This document shows, piece after piece, positions 8,452-15,439 of a DNA stretch of 34,012 bases. The position numbers and the translations under genes were made by a program. The stretch's first letter is position 1. The number at the start of each line of letters is the position of its first letter. The notes beneath the pieces are model-generated. The model did not search any database. It was not told the DNA's origin and saw nothing but the letters and a program-made list of their open reading frames with translations. The DNA is from Holophagaceae bacterium (GTDB taxonomy: Bacteria > Acidobacteriota > Holophagae > Holophagales > Holophagaceae). The stretch is taken from the NCBI GenBank assembly GCA_025361955.1, contig JANYIU010000126.1:1-34012 (forward strand), written 5' to 3'.

Positions 8452-8507
8452 ATGAATGAGGTTGACAATGCGGAGAGAGCCGTTGGAGACTATTCGTTAC
8501 AGAATGA
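8452..8507 (+). promoter_or_regulatory. Putative promoter block of rex1-hydBAC
   Basis: ATGAATGAGGTTGACA is followed 17 bp later by GGAGACTATTCGTTACAGAATGA. The same two pieces occur with identical spacing at 14224-14279 (ATGAAAGGGGTTGACC and GGAGACTAGTCG..., 22 of 23 identical in the second piece). TTGACA at 8462 would serve as a -35. No good -10 lies 16-18 bp downstream (GACTAT is 20 bp away), so an activator or a non-standard sigma factor is possible. Conservation supports function; the transcription start is not determined. Confidence 0.5.
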
Positions 8508-8536
8508 GTAGATACCACTTGTTACTGTTTGAAACG

Positions 8537-8554
8537 ATGTGAATTAATTCACAT
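8537..8554. promoter_or_regulatory. Rex-type operator palindrome upstream of rex1
   Basis: ATGTGAATTAATTCACAT is an 18-bp perfect palindrome ending 13 bp before the rex1 ATG. Rex repressors bind sites of the type TTGTGAA-N6-TTCACAA. The arms TGTGAA and TTCACA are matched here, but the spacer is 4 rather than 6 bp. Its place at the rex start suggests NADH-sensitive autorepression of the whole operon. Binding is inferred. Confidence 0.65.
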
Positions 8555-8567
8555 TCCAAGGATTGAG

Positions 8568-9239
8568 ATGAACCTCTCGAACAAGGTCATGGGACGGTTG
8601 ACGCGCTACCGTGCGCTGCTGACCGAGTACTTCCCCAAGGAGAAGACCTATGTCTTTTCCCACGAACTGGCCGCGATGGTGAGCTTGTCCGCATCGCAGG
8701 TTCGGCGCGATCTGATGTGCCTTGGGTACTTCGGCGTCCCGAGATACGGCTACGAAGTCGTTGAATTGATCAAGCATATCAATAGGGTCCTGGACGCCGG
8801 CAAGCTCCACAATGTTGCGGTCGTGGGAGCGGGCAATCTCGGACAAGCCTTGATGACCTTCCTGGAGAGCAGACGAGCCACGCTGAGGATCATCGCGGCT
8901 TTCGACGATGATCCTAGGCTGTCGAATCGGGTGATCAACGGCGTCCCGTGTCATCCCATGGAAAGGCTCGAAGAGCTCGTCGAGGGCAAGGAGATCCGTA
9001 TCGCGATCCTTTGCGTGCCTGGCTCAGCAGCCCAGCGGGTCGCGGACCGGCTCGTGAAGGCCGGGATCAAGGGGATCCTCAATTTCGCACCCGTGCCCAT
9101 CCGACTTCCGGTGGGCGTCGCCCTCGAAGAGATCGACATAACCAGTCACCTGGAAAGGGTTGCCTTTTTCACCACCACTCGTGCCACTCCGTCAAAGGAG
9201 AGACGCCCTACCCAGGTGCGTCTGCGCGCGAGGAGTTAG
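8568..9239 (+). CDS. rex: Redox-sensing transcriptional repressor Rex (copy 1)
   Basis: A 223-residue protein. The ATG at 8568 is chosen over 8529 because it aligns with the start of the second copy (MNxSxKVMGRLxRYRALL) and has an AAGGA ribosome site; the longer form would also translate through the operator. The N-terminal winged helix carries the Rex recognition region (LSASQVRRDLMCLGYFGVPRYGY). The C-terminal Rossmann domain has VAVVGAGNLGQAL (GxGxxG) and the dimer-swap helix near the end (ALEEIDITSHLERVAFF). Rex releases DNA when NADH is high, which typically induces fermentation and hydrogenase genes. It is followed after 153 bp by hydB1 on the same strand. It is a close paralogue of the gene at 14314. 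Confidence 0.95.
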   Translation: MNLSNKVMGRLTRYRALLTEYFPKEKTYVFSHELAAMVSLSASQVRRDLMCLGYFGVPRYGYEVVELIKHINRVLDAGKLHNVAVVGAGNLGQALMTFLESRRATLRIIAAFDDDPRLSNRVINGVPCHPMERLEELVEGKEIRIAILCVPGSAAQRVADRLVKAGIKGILNFAPVPIRLPVGVALEEIDITSHLERVAFFTTTRATPSKERRPTQVRLRARS

Positions 9240-9263
9240 CCAGCTTTGCGATTTATCAAATCC

Positions 9264-9372
9264 GGATCGGTTCTGCCGATCCAGGGACAGCATTCAAGAG
9301 TATCCGGTTCCAGGACACGTCCTCGGCCGTGCATGCCACAGGCCTTTCTGGCCTAACAAGGGGGTCTCCCCC
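9264..9372 (+). other. Three hairpins between rex1 and hydB1
   Basis: The 153-bp gap has no gene but contains three short perfect inverted repeats: GGATCGG-N5-CCGATCC (9264-9282), AGGCC-N5-GGCCT (9340-9354) and GGGGG-TCT-CCCCC (9360-9372). None is followed by a T run. The last one ends about 20 nt before the hydB1 ATG, just upstream of its ribosome site (AAAGGGAG). They could be mRNA-processing or stability elements, or weak attenuators that set the Rex to hydrogenase ratio. This is inference only. Confidence 0.4.
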
Positions 9373-9392
9373 TGATCCAAAGGGAGTCGATC

Positions 9393-11576
9393 ATGTCCAC
9401 TTCGGTGACTCAATTCTTCGAGGGACTGCAGTCTCGCGTTCTGGAGGCCACAGCCGCGCGAAGGCTGCAGGAGAAGATCGTGATCCAGGTCGGCTCGGCC
9501 ACCTGTGAGCACGCGGCTGGTTCCTTGGACGTCATGGATGAGTTCGTCAAGCATGTGAAATCATCCGGCCGTCAGGACGTGGTTCTGCGCAAGACCGGCT
9601 GCACCGGACGCTGCAGCAAGGAGCCCATCGTAGGGGTCACCGTTCCGGGCCAGCTGCCGGTGAAGTACGAGCGAGTGAATCGCGAGCTGGTGCACAAGAT
9701 CTTCACCAGCCACATCCAGGACGGGGCTCCGGTCGTAGAGAGCGCCCTGGACGACAGCCTTTCCGAGATCCACAAGAGCGAGTTCGTTTTCTGCGCTGGT
9801 GTCCGCTGCGGTCTGGAAGGCGAGAACGTCATGATGCACAAGTTCGCTCAAAAGCTGCGGGATCGGGCTCCCCATCCCGAGACCATCAAGGTGTCCAAGG
9901 TGGGCTGCTTCGGCGCTTGCAGCCAGGAGGACCGGGGCAAGTGCGCCTATATCCTGCACCGTCCCTCGAAGGCGATGTACCGCATCCATTCCGAGCAGGA
10001 TCTTGACGAGATCATCGCCACCCAGGTTCTGGGCGGGCAGCTGGTGGAGCGCCTCCTGGCGACGGATCAGCTCGTGAGCAAGGACTTCTTCGACATGTAC
10101 GGCGACGTTGCCTTCTTCAATCGCCAGAGTCGAGTGGCCCTGAGAAACTGTGGGGTCGTGGACCCTGAGAGCTTGGACGAGTACGTCACCTACGGTGGCT
10201 TCAAGGCACTGGGCACCGTACTCACCAACCGGGATCCCCAGTGGGTCATCAACGAAGTCCTCAAGGCCAGGCTCCGGGGCCGGGGGGGTGGCGGTTTCCC
10301 CACGGGCAAGAAGTGGCAGATGGCCTTCGATCAGAAGGAAACCACCCGCTACCTGATCTGCAATGGTGACGAAGGCGATCCCGGTGCGTTCATGGATCGT
10401 GGCATGCTGGAATCCGACCCCTTCAACATCGTCGAAGGCATGATCATCGGCGCTTACGCCATCCAGGCCCAAAAGGGCTTCCTCTACATTCGTGCCGAGT
10501 ACCCTTTGGCCATCAAGCGCATCCAGAACGCCATCGATCTCAGTCGTGCGTCTGGCCTGCTGGGCCAGGACATCATGGCTTCGGGTTACAGCTTCGATCT
10601 GGAGATCCGTCTGGGTGCCGGAGCCTTCGTGTGCGGCGAGGAGACGGCTCTCATCGCCTCCATCGAGGGCGAACGCGGCCAGCCCGGCCTGCGTCCTCCC
10701 TATCCAGTGGAGAAAGGTCTCTGGGGCAAGCCCACCTGCATCAACAACGTTGAGACCTTCGCCAACATCTCCGCGATCATTAATTTCGGCGGCGACTGGT
10801 TCGCGCGCATCGGCACAGCCGAGAGCGGGGGCACGAAGGTGTTCGCCCTGGCTGGCAGGGTGAAGCATACGGGCTTGGTGGAAGTGCCCCTCGGCACGAC
10901 CCTCAAGGATGTGGTCTTCGACATCGGTGGCGGGGTCCAGGACGACAAGCCTCTGAAGGCGGTCCAGACCGGGGGTCCCGCAGGCGGCTTCATCCCCGCG
11001 AAGTGGTTGGATATGGAGGTGGACTTCGCACCGCTCGCCAAGGCCGGTTCCATCATGGGCTCCGGCGGCATGATCGTCCTCTCCGAAGAGGACTGCATCG
11101 TCGATATCGCCAAGTTCTATCTCTCCTTCACCACGGATGAATCCTGCGGCAAATGCACCCCCTGCCGAGAGGGTACGACCCGCATGCAGGAGATCCTGGA
11201 GCGCATCACGATCGGTACTGCGGTGATGGGCGACTTGGACAAGCTCGAGCGGCTTGCCCAACTCTGTCAGCAGACCTCCCTCTGCGGTCTCGGTCGCGCT
11301 GCACCGAACCCGATCCTCAGCTCTCTGGATCACTTCCGCGACGAGTACCTCGAGCACATCATTGACAAGCGTTGCCGTTCCAAGAAGTGCGTGGCGCTGA
11401 TCCGCTACGTCATCAGCCAGGAGCTGTGCATCGGCTGCACCGTGTGTGCCCGCAACTGCCCCGTGGAGTGCATCTCCGGCAAGCGGAAGGAAGTCCACGT
11501 CATCGACCAGGAGCGCTGCATCAAGTGCGGGCAGTGCTTCCAGGTTTGCCGCTTCGACGCTGTCGAGCGGGGCTGA
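9393..11576 (+). CDS. hydB: NuoF-like (HydB/HndC-type) flavin subunit of [FeFe]-hydrogenase, with two N-terminal ferredoxin-like domains
   Basis: A 727-residue protein that carries FMN and the NADH site of a trimeric, probably electron-bifurcating hydrogenase. Two thioredoxin-like [2Fe-2S] domains come first. One has Cys38, 70 and 74 (SATCEH, GCTGRC). The other has Cys134, 139, 172, 176 and 184 (FCAGVRC, GCFGAC, KC). The NuoF core has the FMN/NADH glycine loop GRGGGGFPTGKKW (296-308), NGDEGDPGAF, GAGAFVCGEETAL, and the [4Fe-4S] ligands SCGKCTPC (585, 588, 591) with Cys631. Two C-terminal [4Fe-4S] motifs follow, CIGCTVCARNCP (679-690) and CIKCGQCFQVC (709-719). Typical HydB proteins have one N-terminal domain and about 600 residues, so the extra domain is like HndB fused to HndC. 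It is followed 33 bp later by hydA1. Confidence 0.93.
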   Translation: MSTSVTQFFEGLQSRVLEATAARRLQEKIVIQVGSATCEHAAGSLDVMDEFVKHVKSSGRQDVVLRKTGCTGRCSKEPIVGVTVPGQLPVKYERVNRELVHKIFTSHIQDGAPVVESALDDSLSEIHKSEFVFCAGVRCGLEGENVMMHKFAQKLRDRAPHPETIKVSKVGCFGACSQEDRGKCAYILHRPSKAMYRIHSEQDLDEIIATQVLGGQLVERLLATDQLVSKDFFDMYGDVAFFNRQSRVALRNCGVVDPESLDEYVTYGGFKALGTVLTNRDPQWVINEVLKARLRGRGGGGFPTGKKWQMAFDQKETTRYLICNGDEGDPGAFMDRGMLESDPFNIVEGMIIGAYAIQAQKGFLYIRAEYPLAIKRIQNAIDLSRASGLLGQDIMASGYSFDLEIRLGAGAFVCGEETALIASIEGERGQPGLRPPYPVEKGLWGKPTCINNVETFANISAIINFGGDWFARIGTAESGGTKVFALAGRVKHTGLVEVPLGTTLKDVVFDIGGGVQDDKPLKAVQTGGPAGGFIPAKWLDMEVDFAPLAKAGSIMGSGGMIVLSEEDCIVDIAKFYLSFTTDESCGKCTPCREGTTRMQEILERITIGTAVMGDLDKLERLAQLCQQTSLCGLGRAAPNPILSSLDHFRDEYLEHIIDKRCRSKKCVALIRYVISQELCIGCTVCARNCPVECISGKRKEVHVIDQERCIKCGQCFQVCRFDAVERG

Positions 11577-11609
11577 TTCTCCGTCCCCCACTGACCCAGG
11601 AACGCGACC

Positions 11610-13376
11610 ATGACCGAACCAATGATCAAACTGACCATCGACGGGGAACTCCTCGAGGTGCCCGCTGGCACCACCGTCATGAAGGCGGCGGAAAAATTGG
11701 GCATCAACATTCCCCGCCTCTGCTACCACCCCGATCTGAGCCTCGAAGGTGCCTGCCGCGTCTGCGTCGTGCAGGTAGAGGGCTTCAATCACTTCATCGC
11801 CTCCTGCAGCCAGCAGGTGTGGGAGGGCATGATGGTCCAGACCAACAGCCCCCAGATCCGGCAGGCTCGCCGGGATATCCTGGAACTCCTCTTGGACAAC
11901 CATCCAAAGGACTGCCAGACCTGCGAGCGCGATGGCAATTGCGAACTGCAGCGCCAGGCCTATCGCCTGGGTGTGCGCGAGCGGCTCTTCGAGGGCAAGC
12001 GCAAGCAGTATCCCCAGGATGAGAGCAGCAAATCCGTGGTCCGCAATCCGGAGAAGTGCATCCTTTGTGGGCGCTGCATCCGGGTCTGCGCCGAGGTGCA
12101 GGGTGTCCAGAACCTCAGCCAGCACGGCCGAGGTTTCAATACTGTCGTTGGCCCCGCCAATCTGGGCCCCATGGACGAGAGCGCCTGCATCCAGTGCGGT
12201 CAGTGCGTGGCGGTCTGCCCCACAGCGGCCTTCCTGGAGAAGGATCACACCGAGCGCGTGTGGGAAGCCTTGAGCGGAGCCGCTGGCAAGAAGCACTTGG
12301 TGGTTCACACGGCCCCCGCCATTCGCGCGACCATCGGCGAGTCCTTTGGCTTCCCTTTGGGCACACCGGTGACCGGCCAGCTGGTGACGGCGCTGCGACG
12401 GCTGGGTTTCGATGCCATATTCGATACGAACTTCGGCGCGGACCTCACCGTCATCGAAGAGGGAAATGAGTTCCTGAAGCGCTTGAATGGGGAGGGGCCC
12501 CTGCCGCTGCTCACCAGTTGCAGTCCCGGCTGGATCAACTTCATGGAAAAGTTCTACCCAGAGATGATCCCCCTTGCTTCCACCTGCAAGTCCCCGATGC
12601 AGATGACGAGCACCCTCATCAAGACCTACTACGCCGAGCGGAAGGGCATCGATCCGAAGGACATCTTCGTGGTGGCCATCATGCCTTGCGTGGCTAAGAA
12701 ATACGAAGCGGCGCGCCCCGAGCAGCTGCTCTCTCAAGGTGAGACTGTCACGGATGCCGTGTTGACCACTCGGGAACTGGCCTGGATGATCAAATCTTAC
12801 GGCATTGACTTCGCCAACTTACCGGAAGGCGAGTACGACCGTCCCCTGGGCGTTTCCTCGGGTGCGGGGGACATCTTCGGCACCACTGGCGGCGTCATGG
12901 AAGCTGCGCTGCGAACCGTCGCCGTCAAGCTGACGGGCGAGGAGCTGGGGCCATTGGTGTTCGAGGCTGTCCGCGGCATCGTTGGCCTCAAGGAGGCTAC
13001 CGTGAGCATCGGTGGCCAGGAGATCAACGTAGCGGTTTGCGACGGGCTCACGCATGCGAAGAAGGCTCTGGCCTACATCAAGAGTGGTGAGAAGAACTAC
13101 CATCTCGTCGAGATGATGGCGTGTCCTGGCGGCTGCATCATGGGTGGCGGACAACCCTATCCGCCCTTCGAGATGGACGTGCTGGACCCTGAACTCGCCA
13201 AGCTGCGCGCCAAGGCCCTCTATTCCGTGGATGCCCACAAGCAATTGCGCCGTTCCCACGAAAATCCAGCTATCACGAAGCTCTACGAGGAATACATCGG
13301 TGAGCCGAACGGCGAAAAAGCGCACGAGCTTCTGCATACCCATTATCAAGCCCGCATGCCTAGGGGGATCCGGTGA
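11610..13376 (+). CDS. hydA: [FeFe]-hydrogenase catalytic subunit (HydA/HndD type), copy 1
   Basis: A 588-residue protein. The N-terminal NuoG-like part holds a [2Fe-2S] cluster (Cys38, 49, 52, 66), a His-ligated [4Fe-4S] cluster (HPKDCQTCERDGNC; His98, Cys102, 105, 111) and two [4Fe-4S] clusters (CILCGRCIRVC and CIQCGQCVAVCP). The H-cluster domain has all three signatures: TSCSPGW (Cys304), MPCVAKKYE (Cys360) and MACPGGCIMGGGQP (Cys505, 509). It also has the complete C-terminal small-subunit-like tail (HENPAITKLYEEYIGEP). It reduces protons or oxidises H2 in the cytoplasm, with electrons shared with HydB and HydC. In L1 the second residue after the ligand is Ser, not the Cys of TSCCPGW enzymes; I recall this as common in HndD-type subunits. 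The ribosome site is AGGAA. Confidence 0.96.
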   Translation: MTEPMIKLTIDGELLEVPAGTTVMKAAEKLGINIPRLCYHPDLSLEGACRVCVVQVEGFNHFIASCSQQVWEGMMVQTNSPQIRQARRDILELLLDNHPKDCQTCERDGNCELQRQAYRLGVRERLFEGKRKQYPQDESSKSVVRNPEKCILCGRCIRVCAEVQGVQNLSQHGRGFNTVVGPANLGPMDESACIQCGQCVAVCPTAAFLEKDHTERVWEALSGAAGKKHLVVHTAPAIRATIGESFGFPLGTPVTGQLVTALRRLGFDAIFDTNFGADLTVIEEGNEFLKRLNGEGPLPLLTSCSPGWINFMEKFYPEMIPLASTCKSPMQMTSTLIKTYYAERKGIDPKDIFVVAIMPCVAKKYEAARPEQLLSQGETVTDAVLTTRELAWMIKSYGIDFANLPEGEYDRPLGVSSGAGDIFGTTGGVMEAALRTVAVKLTGEELGPLVFEAVRGIVGLKEATVSIGGQEINVAVCDGLTHAKKALAYIKSGEKNYHLVEMMACPGGCIMGGGQPYPPFEMDVLDPELAKLRAKALYSVDAHKQLRRSHENPAITKLYEEYIGEPNGEKAHELLHTHYQARMPRGIR

Positions 13377-13942
13377 GCCACTGCTGCCAAGTTTCGACCG
13401 ACAACTGGGAAGACGTGAAAGCAAAGTGCCTGACCGCGCTTCCCGAAGACATCGTCAACTACATTGATGACCACAAGGGCGACGAGCACGCTGAAAGCAA
13501 TCTCATCGCCATCCTGCACAGGGTCCAGCGGCACTTCGGCTATCTGGGGCAGGAACAGATGAATGCCGTCGCCCAGTTGGCCCAGATTCCTCTGGCCAAG
13601 GTGACCGGTGTCGCGACGTTCTATCATCTGTTCCGGCTGCAGCCCCGTGGCAAGCACGTCATCAGCGTCTGCATGGGCACGGCCTGCTACGTGAAAGGCG
13701 CTGAAAAACTCAGCCAGCGGCTCATGGACGAGCTGGGCATCCACTATGGTGAGACCACCAAGGACGGGATGTTCTCTCTGGACAACAGCCGCTGCCTGGG
13801 CACGTGCGGCCTGGCGCCGGTGATCATGGTGGATGATCAGGTCTATGGACCCGTGACGCCCAGCGAGATCACCATCATCCTGGAAAAGTACATCAAGCAG
13901 CCAAGGGCTGCCGCTCCGAAAGCCGCACTCGCTGTGCAGTAG
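13373..13942 (+). CDS. hydC: NuoE-like [2Fe-2S] subunit of [FeFe]-hydrogenase (HydC), copy 1
   Basis: A 189-residue protein with a GTG start overlapping the hydA1 stop (GTGA). After a helical N-terminal bundle (LIAILHRVQRHFGYL, GVATFYHLFRLQPRGKH) comes the thioredoxin-like ferredoxin domain, with ligands Cys100, Cys105 (CMGTACYVKG) and Cys141, Cys145 (CLGTCGLAPV). This is the 24-kDa/NuoE pattern. It should pass electrons between the HydB flavin and the HydA clusters. The order B-A-C differs from the C-B-A order of the second operon. An Ala/Pro/Lys-rich tail of about 15 residues follows the fold. It is the last gene of operon 1 before a hairpin terminator. Confidence 0.94.
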   Translation: MSHCCQVSTDNWEDVKAKCLTALPEDIVNYIDDHKGDEHAESNLIAILHRVQRHFGYLGQEQMNAVAQLAQIPLAKVTGVATFYHLFRLQPRGKHVISVCMGTACYVKGAEKLSQRLMDELGIHYGETTKDGMFSLDNSRCLGTCGLAPVIMVDDQVYGPVTPSEITIILEKYIKQPRAAAPKAALAVQ

Positions 13943-13992
13943 AAAAACACTGCACCCGGCCTGCGGTCCGATCCGTCCCTTGCCGCCACGCA

Positions 13993-14035
13993 CGAACGCC
14001 GGACTTGAAGGTCGATCCTTCAGGTCTGGCGTTCG
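13993..14035 (+). terminator. Strong hairpin after hydC1
   Basis: CGAACGCCGGACTTGAAGG, a TCGAT loop and CCTTCAGGTCTGGCGTTCG form a 19-bp stem, continuous if two G-U pairs are allowed. No T run follows, so termination may be incomplete or Rho-assisted. It is the likely end of operon 1, about 50 bp after hydC1. The rest of 13943-14313 is the leader of rex2 with no gene. Its A/T-rich stretch (14054-14122) contains TATAAT at 14092-14097, a possible -10 without a clear -35. Confidence 0.6.
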
Positions 14036-14124
14036 CTCGCGTCAAGCAGGCTGGATATGTTTGAAAAATTAGTAAAAAATCAAAATTTACATATAATAGA
14101 TATGTTGATCGTAAAAATATGAAA

Positions 14125-14140
14125 CAACGGATAATTCACA
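14125..14140 (+). promoter_or_regulatory. Conserved upstream block CAACGGATAATTCACA (rex2 leader)
   Basis: Identical to the 16-mer at 8353-8368. Here it lies 174 bp before the rex2 ATG; in the first leader the distance is 199 bp. An additional TTCACA half-site occurs near 14192 (GTTCACATA). Confidence 0.55.
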
Positions 14141-14223
14141 TCTCTTCCATATGGTTCAAAGGGATTGGGCCTAATTGGTGTCGAGGCTTTTGTTCACATA
14201 CCCGATCGAAGAGATTTTCAGTA

Positions 14224-14279
14224 ATGAAAGGGGTTGACCTTTATTGAGGCATTGGAGGAGACTAGTCGTTACAGAATGA
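14224..14279 (+). promoter_or_regulatory. Putative promoter block of rex2-hydCBA
   Basis: ATGAAAGGGGTTGACC, then 17 bp, then GGAGACTAGTCG with CGTTACAGAATGA following, aligning without gaps to 8452-8507 of the first leader. TTGACC (14234-14239) is a -35 candidate. As in the other copy, no standard -10 sits at 17 bp. The operator follows 3 bp after this block, which places Rex at or just after the transcription start if the block is the promoter. Confidence 0.5.
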
Positions 14280-14282
14280 AAC

Positions 14283-14302
14283 GATGTGAAATCTTTCACA
14301 TC
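14283..14302. promoter_or_regulatory. Rex-type operator palindrome upstream of rex2
   Basis: GATGTGAAATCTTTCACATC has 9-bp perfect arms around a 2-bp centre and ends 11 bp before the rex2 ATG. The TGTGAA-N4-TTCACA core and position match the palindrome at 8537-8554, so the same repressor, or both Rex copies, could control both operons. Confidence 0.65.
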
Positions 14303-14313
14303 ACAAGGATCAA

Positions 14314-14967
14314 ATGAACATCTCGACCAAGGTCATGGGACGACTGGCGCGCTATCGTGCGCTGCTCACTGACTATTTTCCGAAGGAGAAGACCCACATC
14401 TTCTCCCATGACCTCGCCGCGATGATGGGACTGTCCGCTTCCCAGATCCGACGGGACCTGATGTGTCTCGGCTATTTCGGGGTCCCCCGCTACGGCTACG
14501 AGATCTCGGAACTGGTGAAGCACATCAATAACGTCTTGGATGCCAGCAAACTCCATCACGTGGCGGTGGTCGGGGCTGGGAATCTGGGCCGGGCCTTGAT
14601 GACCTTCCTGGAAAGCCGCCGGGCCACCCTGAAGATTGTCGCCGCCTTTGATGACGATCCTGACAAGGCGAACCGGGTGCTCAATGGCGTCCCCTGTTTT
14701 CACATGGATCTGGTTGAAGAAGTAGTGAAACGCGACGACATTCGCATCGCCATCCTTTGCGTCCCGGGCGCAGTCGCCCAGCGGGTCACGGACCTCCTCG
14801 TCAAGTCCGGAGTGAAAGGTATCCTGAACTTTGCCCCGGTTCCCATCCGCATTCCCGTCGGAGTCGTTCTCGAAGAGATTGACCTCACCAGTGCCCTCGA
14901 AAGGGTCGCTTTTTTTACTAATAACCGCGCCAACGCGCCAAAGGAGAAACGGCATGCCGACCGTTAA
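14314..14967 (+). CDS. rex: Redox-sensing transcriptional repressor Rex (copy 2)
   Basis: A 217-residue protein, colinear with copy 1 from MNISTKVMGRLARYRALL onward and very similar throughout. It has the winged-helix recognition region LSASQIRRDLMCLGYFGVPRYGY, the NADH-binding loop VAVVGAGNLGRAL, and VLEEIDLTSALERVAFF for domain swapping. The main differences are in the last 15 residues, which are polar and probably disordered. The 3' end overlaps hydC2 by 14 bp, so this copy is translationally coupled to its hydrogenase, unlike copy 1. Sequence alone does not show whether the two copies have divided targets or form heterodimers. Confidence 0.95.
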   Translation: MNISTKVMGRLARYRALLTDYFPKEKTHIFSHDLAAMMGLSASQIRRDLMCLGYFGVPRYGYEISELVKHINNVLDASKLHHVAVVGAGNLGRALMTFLESRRATLKIVAAFDDDPDKANRVLNGVPCFHMDLVEEVVKRDDIRIAILCVPGAVAQRVTDLLVKSGVKGILNFAPVPIRIPVGVVLEEIDLTSALERVAFFTNNRANAPKEKRHADR

Positions 14968-15439
14968 AAGCGTTGAGACCATTCTGAAGGAACACCCGAA
15001 CGCCGGGCGGGATCACCTGATCCCGATCCTCCAGGAGGTCCAAGAGTCGGAAGGATTCCTGTCCCAGGAATCCATCACCAAGGTCGGGAGGGCGCTGAAC
15101 CTGCCATCCAGCAAGATCTTTGGTGTCGCGACCTTCTTCAATATGTTCCGCTTCCAGCCCAAGGGTAAGTACCACGTGATGGTTTGCCGTGGCACCGCCT
15201 GTCACGTCAAGGGCTCCGGGAAGTCCCTGGACATGGTCACCAAGACCCTCAAGATCCAGCCTGGCGAGACCAGCCGCGACAAGCTGTTCAGCCTTGAGAT
15301 CGTGGCCTGCATGGGCGCATGCGGACTGGCTCCGGTGGTGAACATCAACGGCCAGTTTTACGCCAAGATCTCCCCGATGAAGCTGCAGCGCATCATCGAA
15401 GAGTGCCGCGAGAAGGAGCAGACTCATGCCAACGCTTGA
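14954..15439 (+). CDS. hydC: NuoE-like [2Fe-2S] subunit of [FeFe]-hydrogenase (HydC), copy 2
   Basis: A 161-residue protein. The start MPTVKSVETILKEH at 14954 has an AAGGAG ribosome site at 14941 and gives normal family length; a longer reading from 14831 lies inside rex2 and is discarded. It has the helical N-terminus (HLIPILQEVQESEGFL, GVATFFNMFRFQPKGKY) and the [2Fe-2S] ligands Cys78, Cys83 (CRGTACHVKG), Cys119 and Cys123 (CMGACGLAPV). It overlaps both rex2 and hydB2 by 14 bp. It is shorter than copy 1, which has extra residues at both ends. It should connect HydB2 and HydA2. Confidence 0.95.
   Translation: MPTVKSVETILKEHPNAGRDHLIPILQEVQESEGFLSQESITKVGRALNLPSSKIFGVATFFNMFRFQPKGKYHVMVCRGTACHVKGSGKSLDMVTKTLKIQPGETSRDKLFSLEIVACMGACGLAPVVNINGQFYAKISPMKLQRIIEECREKEQTHANA

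Larger units (their letters stand above)
8203..8567. promoter_or_regulatory. Divergent intergenic region between the TPR gene and rex1
   Basis: 365 bp without a convincing gene. On the plus strand it is the leader of the first hydrogenase operon. It holds, in order, a TATAAT hexamer at 8282-8287 without a good -35, a block shared with the rex2 leader (8353-8368), a small inverted repeat ATTGAG-N7-CTCAAT (8420-8438), a second shared block (8452-8507) and the operator-like palindrome (8537-8554). The minus-strand promoter of the TPR gene must also lie here, but I could not place it. Confidence 0.5.

Noticed and set aside
8529-8567. Earlier start for rex1
   Set aside because: It would translate through the operator palindrome. 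The second Rex copy has no such extension, and the 8568 ATG has its own ribosome site.
9561-12737. Very long open frame (1058 codons) on the minus strand opposite hydB1 and hydA1
   Set aside because: It is antisense to strongly conserved genes. Its translation is His/Asp/Gly/Ala-rich with no domain, as expected for the complement of GC-rich codons.
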